Shown: positions 53,742 through 62,872, numbered from the stretch's first letter. The stretch is DNA of 64,000 bases from Dokdonella_A sp963758365 (GCA_963758365.1 CAVWVB010000001.1:3100001-3164000), one strand, 5' to 3'. Notes: generated by a model from the letters alone, not told the origin. Numbers and translations: made by a program.

Positions 53742-53794
53742 ATCGGCGCGGATTCTAGCAAGCGGGAGCGCGGGGCCGCACGGTACGACGCGCG

Positions 53795-54460
53795 TCAGAA
53801 GCACGCGATCGTCTCCTCGCGCGCGTCGGCGGGCGCGCCGCTGCGTTGGCGCAGGTCCGGCGGCTCGGCGCCCGCGAGCGCGAAATCGAGCCAGTAGACC
53901 GGCAGTTCCTCGGTACGCGCGCTCAACTGCGGCTTGAAGCCGAGTGCGCCTATCTCGGCGCGGCGGCGCTCGGCATTGCCCTGGTCGCGGAACAGCCCGA
54001 GCGAGATCGTGTTCTGCTGGTCGCCCGCGGTGACCACGTAGTAGTCGCGCACGCCCTTGGACGACAGCGTGCGCGCGACGCCAAGCGCGTCCTCGCGCGA
54101 AGTCATCGCAGGCAGATAGACCCAGTAGCCGCGCGCCTGCGTCGCGGTCGCCTCGCGGATGCGGATGCGCTTGGTCAGCGGCGTCAGCACGTTCATCGCG
54201 GCGCGCGTGTCGGCCTGGGTCGGGAACGGGCCGAGCGTGCGGCAGCGGTCGTGCGCGAGATCGGCCTTGCTCTCGGGCGCGCTCGCGAGCTCCGCGCTCT
54301 CCGCGTCGTCGTCGTCGCGTTCGGACAGCAGCACGAGCCTGGGCACGCCCGGGTCGGTGGCCGGCAGCGCTGCGGGCCCGGGCCGGTGCGCGAACGCGAG
54401 CCACACCGCGCCACCGATGTTCAGGGCGAGCAGGAGGATGAACAGCGCGCGGACGAACAT
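53795..54460 (-). CDS. Membrane-anchored SPOR-domain protein
   Basis: 221 residues. N-terminal membrane anchor (FVRALFILLLALNIGGAVWLAF), a linker, and a region (CRTLGPFPTQADTRAAMNVL, then ATQARGYWVYLPAMTSREDA and VVTAGDQQNTISLGLFRDQG) that has the layout of a SPOR domain, which binds denuded septal peptidoglycan. The last 30 residues are probably disordered. It sits downstream of birA and coaX, as do SPOR genes in related xanthomonads. ATG 54460. Confidence 0.82.
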   Translation of the reverse strand: MFVRALFILLLALNIGGAVWLAFAHRPGPAALPATDPGVPRLVLLSERDDDDAESAELASAPESKADLAHDRCRTLGPFPTQADTRAAMNVLTPLTKRIRIREATATQARGYWVYLPAMTSREDALGVARTLSSKGVRDYYVVTAGDQQNTISLGLFRDQGNAERRRAEIGALGFKPQLSARTEELPVYWLDFALAGAEPPDLRQRSGAPADAREETIACF

Positions 54461-54491
54461 GCGATCGATGCGTGGCAGCGGACGTACGATT

Positions 54492-55235
54492 CTAGCGGGC
54501 CGGCGCGGCCGCGGCCCATAACGCGAGGCCGTGCAGCACGAGATCGGGTGCGCGCACCGCGTCGCCGAGCACGACCGCGAGCTCGTCGGCGCCGCCGCCG
54601 GTCAGGTGCAGGGCCGGGGCGACGCCGAGCCGGCGCGCGGTCGCCGCGCGGAAGCGGTCGACCGCGCCCGCGATCGCATAGAGCGCGCCCGCATGGACCG
54701 CGTCGTCGGTGTTGTCCGGCATCTCGCGCCACTGGCCCGGCGCAGCACCGACGCGCGCGGTGCCCGCACGCACCGCGTCGCGCATCATCTGCGCGCCGGG
54801 CAGGATCAGGCCGCCGTGATGGATGCCGTCGGCGCCGAGCGCGTCGAGCGTGAACGCGGTGCCCGCGCTCGCGAGCACCTGTGCCTGCGCGTGGCGCGCA
54901 TGCAGCGCGGCCAGCGCGAGAAAACGGTCGACGCCGAGCCGCGCGGGCGCCGCATAGCCGTTGCGCACGCCGAGCGCGCCGCGCGGACTGCGCACGAATT
55001 CCGCGCCGACGCCGAAACGGTCGCGCACGAACGCGTCCAGTTCCTGCTCGCGTCCGGCGCCGAGCACGCTCGCGACCACGACCGCATCGACACGTGCAAG
55101 CTCGACCCATTCGCGGCGCAATTCGGCGACCAGCGGCTGGCCCACATGCGCGAACACGCCGCCGGCCTGCATCCGCGCGCCGGCCAGCCGCGCCCACTTG
55201 AGACGCGTGTTGCCGAGGTCGATCAGCAGCTTCAT
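54492..55235 (-). CDS. coaX: Type III pantothenate kinase
   Basis: 247 residues. ASKHA-fold kinase: LLIDLGNTRLKWA at the start (the D-x-G-N-T-x-x-K motif), PARLGVDRFLALAALHAR (G-x-D-R), SAGTAFTLDALG and HHGGLILPGAQMM. It phosphorylates pantothenate, the first step of CoA synthesis, and this type is not inhibited by CoA. ATG 55235 overlaps the birA stop by ATGA, giving the usual birA-coaX pair with translational coupling. SPOR gene downstream. Confidence 0.93.
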   Translation of the reverse strand: MKLLIDLGNTRLKWARLAGARMQAGGVFAHVGQPLVAELRREWVELARVDAVVVASVLGAGREQELDAFVRDRFGVGAEFVRSPRGALGVRNGYAAPARLGVDRFLALAALHARHAQAQVLASAGTAFTLDALGADGIHHGGLILPGAQMMRDAVRAGTARVGAAPGQWREMPDNTDDAVHAGALYAIAGAVDRFRAATARRLGVAPALHLTGGGADELAVVLGDAVRAPDLVLHGLALWAAAAPAR

Positions 55236-56203
55236 CGGCGTTCCCTGACGCTGACGTCGGCGCTGTCGATCGCGCGCTCGGTATCGCCGAACGCAACGCG
55301 CAGCGCGCCGCGCGCGTCGACGCCGCGTGCGATCCCGTCGGCCGCATCGCCGTCGCGCTGCACGCGCACCGCACGCCCCGCGAGCACGTCGAGGCGCGCG
55401 TACGCGGCTGCGAACGGCGCGAAGCCGTCGAGCGCAAAGCGTTCCAGTGCGGCGCCGAGGCGTTCGAGCAGGCGCGCCGCGAGCCGGTTGCGCGACACCG
55501 CGTCCGGCCCCGCAAGCGCGGCAAGATCGATGCACGGCTGGTCGATCCGCGCGGCCGCGGCCGCATCGAGGGCGACGTTGATGCCGATGCCGATCACCGC
55601 GTGGCACGGTCCGAGCGCATCGCCGCCGAGTTCGACGAGGATGCCGCCGAGCTTGGCATCGCGCGCGACCAGATCGTTCGGCCACTTGAGGCCGACCGCA
55701 TCGACGCCGCAGTCGGCGAGCGCCTCGGCCGCGGCGATGCCGGTCACCAGGCTGAGCCCGGCCAGCGCGGCGATGCCGCCGTCGAAGCGTTTCAGCAGCG
55801 ACAGCGCGAGGCCGCCGCCGAGCGGCATGCGCCAGTCGCGGCCGCGCCGGCCGCGGCCGCGCGCCTGCACTTCGGCGAGGCACGCGAGGCCGTCGCGCGG
55901 ATCGCTGCCGACGCGACGCAGCAGTTCGCTGCTCGTCGAGTCGAGCTGCCAGTGCACTTCGAGATCGGTAACGCGGCCGCGTGCCGCAGCCGACAGCTCC
56001 GCGCGGATCGCGGCCGCATCGAGGCGCTCGAACCGGCGCTCGAGCCGGTAGCCGCTGCCGGCCTGCGCCGACACGCCGAGTCCGAGATCGCGCAGGCGCG
56101 CGACCTGCTTCCAGATCGCGGCGCGGCTGATCCCGAGGCGCGCGCCGAGTTCGCTGCCCGAGACGCGCGAGCCGTCGGCGAGCGCCGCGAGCAGCGCGGG
56201 CAT
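55232..56203 (-). CDS. birA: Biotin-protein ligase / biotin operon repressor BirA
   Basis: 323 residues. An N-terminal winged HTH (SGSELGARLGISRAAIWKQV, then LGLGVSAQAGSGYRL) precedes the ligase domain with the biotinyl-AMP loop ARGRGRRGRDW, GLKWPNDLV and GIGINVALD. A C-terminal SH3-like part ends SADVSVRERR. So it can both attach biotin to acetyl-CoA carboxylase and act as a repressor. ATG 56203 is chosen; further upstream the frame is only Arg-rich. The GTGTCC array 180 bases upstream lies in its promoter region. Confidence 0.93.
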   Translation of the reverse strand: MPALLAALADGSRVSGSELGARLGISRAAIWKQVARLRDLGLGVSAQAGSGYRLERRFERLDAAAIRAELSAAARGRVTDLEVHWQLDSTSSELLRRVGSDPRDGLACLAEVQARGRGRRGRDWRMPLGGGLALSLLKRFDGGIAALAGLSLVTGIAAAEALADCGVDAVGLKWPNDLVARDAKLGGILVELGGDALGPCHAVIGIGINVALDAAAAARIDQPCIDLAALAGPDAVSRNRLAARLLERLGAALERFALDGFAPFAAAYARLDVLAGRAVRVQRDGDAADGIARGVDARGALRVAFGDTERAIDSADVSVRERR

Positions 56204-56578
56204 CGCAACCGCGGTGGCGGCACGGGACGGCGGGTGCTCGCGGCGAGTCTCGTTCGTGGGGCGGCCTGGGTGCACGAAGGCGGGGCGTGGCAACGGAAGG
56301 CATCGAGTGTAGCCGCAGCCGCGCGCGCGAACTGGCGGCCAGCGCAAGGATCGGCGCATGCGCCTGCGCGTGGCGCATGCTGCGGCGGGTGTCCGCGCGG
56401 TGTCCGCGGGTGTCCGACGGACACCCGCAAACCGCGGCTGTGCGGCGCTCCCTCGCGCTGCCGCGCGGCTCGCGCAGTACTGGCACGGACCGTGCAGCCA
56501 TTCGCGCATCGACTGGAGTCGATGCCCCGAACATGCGAGCATTGTGGCTTCCCTTGGCCACGCAGCCGGGAAATCCCC
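56204..56578. other. Divergent region upstream of birA
   Basis: 375 bases between birA (leftward) and the small secreted-protein gene (rightward). No gene supported. It contains the phased GTGTCC array described separately at 56385-56428, so it is probably a regulated double promoter. Confidence 0.5.
56385..56428. promoter_or_regulatory. Phased GTGTCC repeat array with 23-bp palindrome (candidate operator)
   Basis: Three direct copies of GTGTCC at about 56389, 56400 and 56410 (spacing 11 and 10 bases, one helical turn each), then one inverted copy GGACAC at 56419-56424. The third and fourth copies form the palindrome GCGGGTGTCCG-A-CGGACACCCGC (56406-56428), 11-bp arms with a one-base centre. 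It lies between birA and the small secreted-protein gene. The layout suits binding of a dimeric or multimeric regulator on one face of DNA. The regulator is unknown; the arms do not look like a biotin operator. Confidence 0.55.
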
Positions 56579-56950
56579 ATGAAGATATCCATTCTCGTTG
56601 TTGCGGTCGTGCTGGCCGCGTCACCCAGCGTCATCGCCCTCGCGCAGAGTGCACCGCTGCGCGGCGTCGGCCTGCTCGCGCTCGGCGCGAGCGATACGCG
56701 TCCCGCCGCTAGCGGTAGCGCACTCGTCGACGTGCCCGACAGCGGCGGCGGTTCCACGGGTGCCCACGCGCTGCGCGGCGCCGACGGCGATGCGACGGCG
56801 GCGCGGGATTGCCCGGATGCGGACGCCAATCCGGTGCCCGATGCGCTGCCCGCGCGCAGCGTGCCGTCCGGTGATCCGACCGCGCCGGTCGCGACCCCGA
56901 AGCGGCCGAGCTATCGCTGGCAGTCGCTGGTGCCCGGCGCGATCAAGTGA
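56579..56950 (+). CDS. Small secreted protein, ending RWQSLVPGAIK
   Basis: 123 residues. Signal peptide (ISILVVAVVLAASPSVIALAQ), a low-complexity, Gly/Ala/Asp/Pro-rich body (VPDSGGGSTGAHALRGADG) with one cysteine (RDCPDADANP), and a well-defined end SYRWQSLVPGAIK. Function unknown. The sequence encoding the last residues is duplicated downstream as part of a 95-bp tandem repeat, so the C-terminus may be selected. I think similar endings occur in other xanthomonad proteins. ATG 56579. The phased GTGTCC array lies about 150 bases upstream. Confidence 0.65.
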   Translation: MKISILVVAVVLAASPSVIALAQSAPLRGVGLLALGASDTRPAASGSALVDVPDSGGGSTGAHALRGADGDATAARDCPDADANPVPDALPARSVPSGDPTAPVATPKRPSYRWQSLVPGAIK

Positions 56951-57117
56951 GTGCAGCGGGCGCGCGGTCGAGCCGCGTCGGGTTCGTTGCGTGTCAGGCC
57001 GGGGGCGGCCTGACCTACCTCTGGGTGCCTGGAGCGATCGAGTGAGTGCGGCGGCTGCGTGGACGAGCCGCGCTGGATTCTTCGCGTGTCAGGCCCGGGG
57101 CGGCCCGACCTGCCTGC
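56928..57117. repeat. Two tandem copies of a 95-bp repeat, plus a partial third
   Basis: Copy 1 (56928-57022) covers the last codons of the small secreted-protein gene, its stop, and a perfect hairpin (GTCAGGCCG-GGGG-CGGCCTGAC, 56993-57014). Copy 2 (57023-57117) repeats all of it at an exact 95-base offset: TGA at 57043-57045, hairpin GTCAGGCCC...GGCCCGAC at 57088-57109. A third start (GCGATCGAG at 57130) follows. The copies differ by substitutions, so the duplication is old. Translated in the matching frame, copy 2 still reads WVPGAIE-stop. Confidence 0.8.
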
Positions 57118-57212
57118 CGCGTGCGCGCCGCGATCGAGGGGCCGGTCCAATCGACAGACCGCACACCAGCGGATGAACCGGGGATGCGCGTGACGCAGCG
57201 GACCGGACCGGG

Positions 57213-57980
57213 GTGAGTGCGTGGCTCGAGCGGTTGCGCGGCGCGTTCACCGCGCCGCCGCGGATTGCCGATTCCGACTGGCGCGCGCTGCTCGGGCGTT
57301 CGCGGATTTTCGCGCGCCTGTCGAGTGACGAGCAGATGCGCCTGCGTGCGCTGTGCGAACGCTTTCTCGCGAGAAAGACCTTCAGTGCGGCCGCAGGGCA
57401 TGTGCTCGATTCCGCGCAGTGCCTCGCGATCGCCGCGCTGGCCTGCCTGCCGGTACTGCATCTGGGCTTCGCGTGGCTCGCGGGCTGGCACGAGGTGATC
57501 GTCTATCCGGGCGAATTCCGCGTGCGCCGCGAGCACCACGACGAGCACAGCGGCGTGGTCACCGACATCGCCGACGACCTGATCGGCGAAGCCTGGGAAC
57601 ACGGGCCGCTGATCCTGTCCTGGGCCGATGTCGCGAGCGATCTCGCGCGGCCGTTCGACGGCTTCAATCTGGTCGCGCACGAGATCGCGCACAAGCTGGA
57701 CGCGCTCGACGGCGCGCTCAACGGCGTGCCGCGCCTGCCCACCGCGCTCGCGCGGCGCGACTGGCTCGCGGCGATGCAGCCGGCCTTCGATGCGCTCGCA
57801 GCCGAAGTCGGGCGCGGCCGCGACACGCTGATCGACCCGTACGCGGCCGAATCGGTCGAGGAATTCTTCGCGGTGACCAGCGAACTGCATTTCTCCGACC
57901 CGGCGACCCTGCGCCGTGCGGCACCCGCGGTTGCCGCGCTGCTCGCGCGGTTCTACGGCGGCGCAGCGCGCAGCGCCTGA
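57213..57980 (+). CDS. MtfA-like zinc-dependent peptidase
   Basis: 255 residues. M90 (MtfA/DUF980) family: FDGFNLVAHEIAHKLDALDG carries the zinc motif H-E-x-x-H (HEIAH), and YAAESVEEFFAVTSELHFSDP in two parts gives the distal Glu. The N-terminal region (LLGRSRIFARLSSDEQMRLR) is typical of MtfA, which in E. coli links peptidase activity to glucose uptake control through Mlc. It begins at GTG 57213 directly after the repeat region. There is no signal peptide; a hydrophobic patch at about 67-90 (CLAIAALACLPVLHLGFAWL) is part of the fold in relatives. Confidence 0.87.
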   Translation: MSAWLERLRGAFTAPPRIADSDWRALLGRSRIFARLSSDEQMRLRALCERFLARKTFSAAAGHVLDSAQCLAIAALACLPVLHLGFAWLAGWHEVIVYPGEFRVRREHHDEHSGVVTDIADDLIGEAWEHGPLILSWADVASDLARPFDGFNLVAHEIAHKLDALDGALNGVPRLPTALARRDWLAAMQPAFDALAAEVGRGRDTLIDPYAAESVEEFFAVTSELHFSDPATLRRAAPAVAALLARFYGGAARSA

Positions 57981-58093
57981 ACCGGGCCGCGGCAGCGCGG
58001 TTGCGATCGCGCACCGCGCTGCATGTCGTTTCCGACGCCACTTCGCGTAGTACAAATGGCAGTCATGGGCATCCAGCCCGACCGGAGGACGCG

Positions 58094-59848
58094 ATGTCGC
58101 TGATCCGATCCCTGCTCCACGCGAGCGTGCTGCTGGTTTGCATCGCGCGCGTCGCCGGTGCCGGCCCCGCGCCGGTGTTCTGGGTCGGCGCGGGACCGCC
58201 ATGCAATTTCCAGACGCTGCAGACCGCGATCGGCGCGGTGCCGGACGGCGCGATCCTGCACTTGGCCTCGAACCAGGCCTACGACGACATCAATGTGATG
58301 ATCCTCGACAAGTCTTTGACGATCCAGGGCGGCTATGCCGACTGCACGGGCACGCCGTCAAACGAATTGACGGTATTGACCGGTGCCGCGGCAGGCAGTG
58401 CGCCGGTGCTGCTGATCGACAGCGGCACCTTCCACCGCGACGTGGTGCTGCGTTATCTCGCGGTGCGCGGCGGCCTGCGCGGCGGCATCGAGGTTTCCGG
58501 CTACGAGACCGTATCGATCGAGCGCAGCCGGATCGATGCGAACGACGCACCCGACGGCGGCGGCGTGCGCGTACTCGGCGTCGCGCCGGACACGACGCTG
58601 CTCAAGCTCACCGAAAGCATCGTCGGCAGCGGCGCGGTGCCGCCGGTCGGCGGCAATCATGCCGATGGCGACGGCGGCGGCATCTACTGCACGAATGCCA
58701 CGGTGCAGTTGCGCGGCGCTGCGGTGCGCGGCAACCAGGCCGCGGGCGTCGGCGGCGCCGGCGGCGGCATCTATCTCGAACAATGCGTGCTGCAGACTGG
58801 CTACAACGTATACGCGACCGCGGAACTGGGTCCATTCACCGCCCTGGTCAGCGACAATCTCGCCGCGGGTCCGGGCGGCGGCATCTACGCGAGCGACGCG
58901 AGCATCCTCCAGCTCGGACCGGCCTCGGACCGGATCGCGATCGAGGACAACCATACGACGTACAACGGGGGCGGCGTCTACCTGCACGGCGCCGGCACGC
59001 AGCTGACCGGCGACGGCATCTCGATCGACGGCAATGTCGCCGATGCATTCGGCGGCGCCGGCTACGTCACCGAGTCCGCGCAGATCACCCTCAAACGCAA
59101 TACGCCGCCGCCGCCACCGGCTCCCGCCGCGGGAGAAAAAGGCGGCTTCGTGCTGTCGACAGGGTGCAGCCGACCGGTCGAATGCAGCACGGTCAGCGGC
59201 AATCGTGCCGAGGCCAACACAGGCGGTGCGTTCTATGTCGCGGGCGCCTCGCTGACCCTGCTGCAGACGCTCGTCTCCGCCAACTACTCCGAAGGGGGCA
59301 GCGTGCTGCTCGTGCATGACGGCAGCGTCGTGCGCATCGAGAACTCGCTGATCGCGGCCAATGACGCGAACGGCTTCAACCTCGTACGCGTGATCGACGG
59401 TTCGAGCCTCGCGATCAATTCTTCGACGATCGCGGGCAACGCGACTGGGGCCACGCTGGTGCGCCTGTTCTCCGATGGCGGCGCGAACAACCTGTTCCTC
59501 GGCAACAGCATCGTCTGGCAGCCGGATACCACGGTGCTGCAGGACACATTGATCGACACCGTGACCAGTACCTGCATGAATGCGCACGAGAACCTGAGCA
59601 TCATCGCGCAGACCCACGATCCGGGTTTCGTCGACGCCGCGGACGGCGACTACCGGCTGCACGCGGGCTCGGCGAACATCGACGCCTGCACCGATCCGTT
59701 CGCGCTGCAGACCGTCGACATCCTCGGCCGCTGGCGGCCGACCGATCTCGGCCCCGACCACGGCAGCGGCGACTTCGACCGCGGCGCCTACGAGCTGCCG
59801 GACCGGATCTTCGCCGACGGTTTCGACGCCGCGCTGCCCGCGCCCTGA
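58094..59848 (+). CDS. Secreted right-handed beta-helix protein with RIFADGFD tag
   Basis: 584 residues. Signal peptide (LIRSLLHASVLLVCIARVAGA), then a parallel beta-helix of about 450 residues with many short turns (for example DGGGIYCTNATVQLRGAAV, GPGGGIYASDASILQLG, NGGGVYLHGAG). It begins FWVGAGPPCNFQTLQTAIGAV, like choice-of-anchor and polymorphic-membrane-protein helices. The last part (PGFVDAADGDYRLHAGSANID in two parts, then PTDLGPDHGSGDFDRGAYEL) is the usual capping end. It ends DRIFADGFDAALPAP, with the tag motif. Catalytic function is not evident; it may bind polysaccharide or surfaces. ATG 58094; GGAGG just upstream. Confidence 0.85.
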   Translation: MSLIRSLLHASVLLVCIARVAGAGPAPVFWVGAGPPCNFQTLQTAIGAVPDGAILHLASNQAYDDINVMILDKSLTIQGGYADCTGTPSNELTVLTGAAAGSAPVLLIDSGTFHRDVVLRYLAVRGGLRGGIEVSGYETVSIERSRIDANDAPDGGGVRVLGVAPDTTLLKLTESIVGSGAVPPVGGNHADGDGGGIYCTNATVQLRGAAVRGNQAAGVGGAGGGIYLEQCVLQTGYNVYATAELGPFTALVSDNLAAGPGGGIYASDASILQLGPASDRIAIEDNHTTYNGGGVYLHGAGTQLTGDGISIDGNVADAFGGAGYVTESAQITLKRNTPPPPPAPAAGEKGGFVLSTGCSRPVECSTVSGNRAEANTGGAFYVAGASLTLLQTLVSANYSEGGSVLLVHDGSVVRIENSLIAANDANGFNLVRVIDGSSLAINSSTIAGNATGATLVRLFSDGGANNLFLGNSIVWQPDTTVLQDTLIDTVTSTCMNAHENLSIIAQTHDPGFVDAADGDYRLHAGSANIDACTDPFALQTVDILGRWRPTDLGPDHGSGDFDRGAYELPDRIFADGFDAALPAP

Positions 59849-59976
59849 ATGCGCGGCGTGCGGCCGGCGGCGCGTTCCGGCCCGGCGCCAGTTGCGGCTG
59901 CGGCGGATGGCCGGTAGCCTAATCGGTCCGTTCCAGCGTGCGCGCCTGCCGCGCCGCGTCCGTCGCCACGTCCGCC

Positions 59977-62772
59977 ATGCCCCTGAAGTTCCTCGCCTGC
60001 GCGTCGGCGCTGCTCTGTCTCGCCGCGCCGTGGCCTGCCCTCGCCTGCAGCGGCCAGTTGCACATCGAACTCGCCGATGCGGGCGTGTACGCGCTCGACC
60101 ACGCCGCGATCGTCGCCGCGCAACCCGGGCTCGCCGACTGCGCGGCGGCCGATCTCGTGCTCACCCAGCGCGGCCACGAGGTGCCGCTGCGCGTGGTCGC
60201 GAAGTCCGCGCGCTTCGCCGACGGCGACCGCATCGAATGGATCGGCGAACCGCTGCACGGCCCCGAAAGCTGGTACGACCCGTACAGCGTGAACAACGTC
60301 TACGTGCTCGGCGCGACTGCGGGCACGCACGCGCGCTTCCGCGATGCCGAGGCGCATGCAGCCGGTCACGCGGCGCTCGAGCGCGTCCTGCACCTGGAGC
60401 AGGAAAACCTGATGATCCGGCTCGACCAGCAGCAGCAGAAGCCGGGCGAGGAACCCGACGTCTGGCAGTGGGCGAAACTGACCCAGGTCGATCCGCGGCC
60501 GTTCGAAGCGCACTTCGACCTGTCCGATCTCGACGCGCGCGCGGGTCCAACCCGCCTGACCCTGAATCTGCGCGGCCTGTCGAGCCTGGGTGCGCCTGCG
60601 AAATCGAAGCAGGCCAAGCCCGACGATCATATGGTCGAACTCGCGATCAACGGACATGCGCTCGCGCCGCTGCGCTGGGACGGCCGCGACGAGATCCGTC
60701 GCGAATTCACGGTCGCTTCCGGCCACCTCAGGGCGAAGGGCAACGTGCTGACCCTGCGCGTGCCCAAGCGTGCGCTGCCGTGGGACGCGAAGACCGACAT
60801 CGTCGACGTCGTGATGTTCAACTGGATCGAGGCACGCTATCCGCTGCGCGGCGAGCTCGACCGGGACGGCCGCCAGGCGCTGCAGGTGCGCGCCGATCCG
60901 ACCCGGGCAGTGCAACTGGACTGGGGCGGTGCCGCGGCACCGGTGCTCTACGGCAGCGACGGCGTGCGCCGGCCCGGCCGCGCGCTCGGCGGCGGGCGCT
61001 ACGCGTTCGCACCCGCCGCGAGCGGCGTCGAGCTGTTCGCGCTGACCGACGGCGCGCTGACCGACGGCGCGCTGACCGATGGCGCGCCGGCCCGGCCGCT
61101 CGCGCTGCGCGCGGTGACCGGCGCCGAATGGCGACATCCGGCGACCGGCTACGACTATCTGATCGTCGCCCATCCGCGCCTGATCGACGCGATCCGCCCG
61201 CTCGCCGAATTCCACGAGCGGCGCGGCCTCAAGGTCGCGGTGATCGACGTGAACGCGGTCTACGACCAGTACAACCACGGCATCGATCATCCGCAGGCGA
61301 TCCGCAATCTCGTCGATGCCGCGTATCACCGCTGGCCGAAGAAGCCGCGCTTCCTGCTGCTCGTGGGCGATGCGAGTTTCGACATCCGCCACGAGACCTA
61401 CAACGATCTTGCGTACGCGAAGTGGACCAACCAGGAACTGCTGTTTCCGGGTCACTTCGGTTCGGTGCCGGGCGGCAAATACGAGCACGCGCCCGAGAAG
61501 CTCGCCGACCGCAACCTGATCCCGACCTGGCAGTACCCGTCGCCGGAAGGCCAGTCCGCAAGCGACAACTGGTTCGCGGCGATCGACTCCCACGACTGGC
61601 ATCCGCAGGTCGCGGTCGGGCGCCTGCCCGTGGTCGAACCCGCAGAGGTCACCGCGATCGTCGACAAGACGATCGACTACCTGTCCCGACCGCAGCTCGG
61701 CGCGTGGCGGCGCGACGTGATGTTCATCACCGACGAGATCGACTCGTTCAAGAAGGCGTCCGACGAGATCGCGAGCGCGCTCGGCAAGCAGGGTTTCGTC
61801 GCCGACAAGGTCTATGCGAACCCGCAGGTGTCCGAGAACGCCGCGCATCAGCGCGCGATCCACGACGGTATCGACGCGGGCCGCCTGCTCGTGCATTTCA
61901 TCGGCCATGGCGGGCGCTACATCTGGCGCACCGGGCCGCCGGATTTGCGCAAGAACCAGGACCTGTTCACGCTCGAGGACGTGTCGAAGCTCGACAACGG
62001 CGCGCGCCTGCCGATGGTGCTGTCGATGACCTGCTATTCGGCGCCATTCGACAATCCGACCGAAGACTCGATCGGCGAGCGCTTCCTGCGCGAGAAGGAC
62101 AAGGGTGCGATCGCGGTGTTCGCCGCGTCATGGCGCAATTCGCCCTCGCCCGCGTTCAGCAAGAGCGTGATCCGGGAGCTGCTCGAACCCGGCGCAACGA
62201 TCGGCGAAGCGATCGTGCGCGCGAAACAGCACTCGCAGGACCGCACCCTGGTCGAGATGTACAACCTGCTCGGCGATCCCGCGGTCGTACTCGAGCGGCC
62301 ACGCGACGAGGCGCGTGTCGCGCTCGACGCCGACCGCTGGAATCCGGGCGTGCTGGTCGATCTCGGCGGCACGGCGTTCACGGGCAATGTCAGCGTCGAC
62401 TGGCTCGATGCGAAAGGGCGCAAGCTCGCGTCCTCGAACTACCGCACGCAGGAACCGCGGTTCCGCCTCGCGATTCCGGCTGCCGCGACCGGCAAGGTCG
62501 CACAGGTGCGCGTCTATGCGGCCTCGCCGCGCAGCGGACGCGACAGCATCGGCGGACTCGATCTGCACGCGGCGCTCGCCGCGCGAGCGGAGACGCCGTG
62601 GCCGCAACGGGTCGCCACCTGGTGGCGCGACTGGCGGCGTGCGCCGTACCGGCCGCGCACGCCGACGCCCGACACGATCTCGCTCCGCGAGTTCGATGCC
62701 GCGCAGACCGCTGCACGGACCGCGCAGGAGCCCGCGGCCGATCCGGCTGCGGCAGGAAGCCACGCACGCTGA
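59977..62772 (+). CDS. Secreted gingipain-like (C25) cysteine peptidase
   Basis: 931 residues. Signal peptide (LKFLACASALLCLAAPWPALA), an N-terminal beta-rich region of about 370 residues, then a C25 caspase-like domain. DYLIVAHPRLIDAIRPLAEFHERRGLKV in parts begins the fold, RFLLLVGDASFDIRH follows, then His in FIGHGGRYIW and Cys in LSMTCYSAPFDNPTEDS, the dyad of gingipain-type peptidases. ALTDG occurs three times in tandem at about residues 355-369, just before the catalytic domain. The C-terminal Ig-like part ends in a proline-rich tail. I find no PorSS-type C-terminal sorting domain, as expected outside Bacteroidota. ATG 59977 rather than GTG 59938. Confidence 0.85.
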   Translation: MPLKFLACASALLCLAAPWPALACSGQLHIELADAGVYALDHAAIVAAQPGLADCAAADLVLTQRGHEVPLRVVAKSARFADGDRIEWIGEPLHGPESWYDPYSVNNVYVLGATAGTHARFRDAEAHAAGHAALERVLHLEQENLMIRLDQQQQKPGEEPDVWQWAKLTQVDPRPFEAHFDLSDLDARAGPTRLTLNLRGLSSLGAPAKSKQAKPDDHMVELAINGHALAPLRWDGRDEIRREFTVASGHLRAKGNVLTLRVPKRALPWDAKTDIVDVVMFNWIEARYPLRGELDRDGRQALQVRADPTRAVQLDWGGAAAPVLYGSDGVRRPGRALGGGRYAFAPAASGVELFALTDGALTDGALTDGAPARPLALRAVTGAEWRHPATGYDYLIVAHPRLIDAIRPLAEFHERRGLKVAVIDVNAVYDQYNHGIDHPQAIRNLVDAAYHRWPKKPRFLLLVGDASFDIRHETYNDLAYAKWTNQELLFPGHFGSVPGGKYEHAPEKLADRNLIPTWQYPSPEGQSASDNWFAAIDSHDWHPQVAVGRLPVVEPAEVTAIVDKTIDYLSRPQLGAWRRDVMFITDEIDSFKKASDEIASALGKQGFVADKVYANPQVSENAAHQRAIHDGIDAGRLLVHFIGHGGRYIWRTGPPDLRKNQDLFTLEDVSKLDNGARLPMVLSMTCYSAPFDNPTEDSIGERFLREKDKGAIAVFAASWRNSPSPAFSKSVIRELLEPGATIGEAIVRAKQHSQDRTLVEMYNLLGDPAVVLERPRDEARVALDADRWNPGVLVDLGGTAFTGNVSVDWLDAKGRKLASSNYRTQEPRFRLAIPAAATGKVAQVRVYAASPRSGRDSIGGLDLHAALAARAETPWPQRVATWWRDWRRAPYRPRTPTPDTISLREFDAAQTAARTAQEPAADPAAAGSHAR
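61039..61083 (+). repeat. Three 15-bp in-frame tandem repeats in the C25 peptidase gene
   Basis: GCGCTGACCGACGGC, twice exactly and once with a single change (GAT for GAC), coding ALTDG-ALTDG-ALTDG. In-frame and short, in a linker between the N-terminal region and the peptidase domain. Copy number could vary between strains by slippage without breaking the frame. Confidence 0.85.
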
Positions 62773-62872
62773 GTTCGCGACTCGGGCGGTCGCCGCCGCG
62801 CGCACACAGGGGTGGTGCGGCAGTTCAAGTCCGCGCTGTTCGCGTCCAACGCGAATCGCGGGATCTGCGCCG

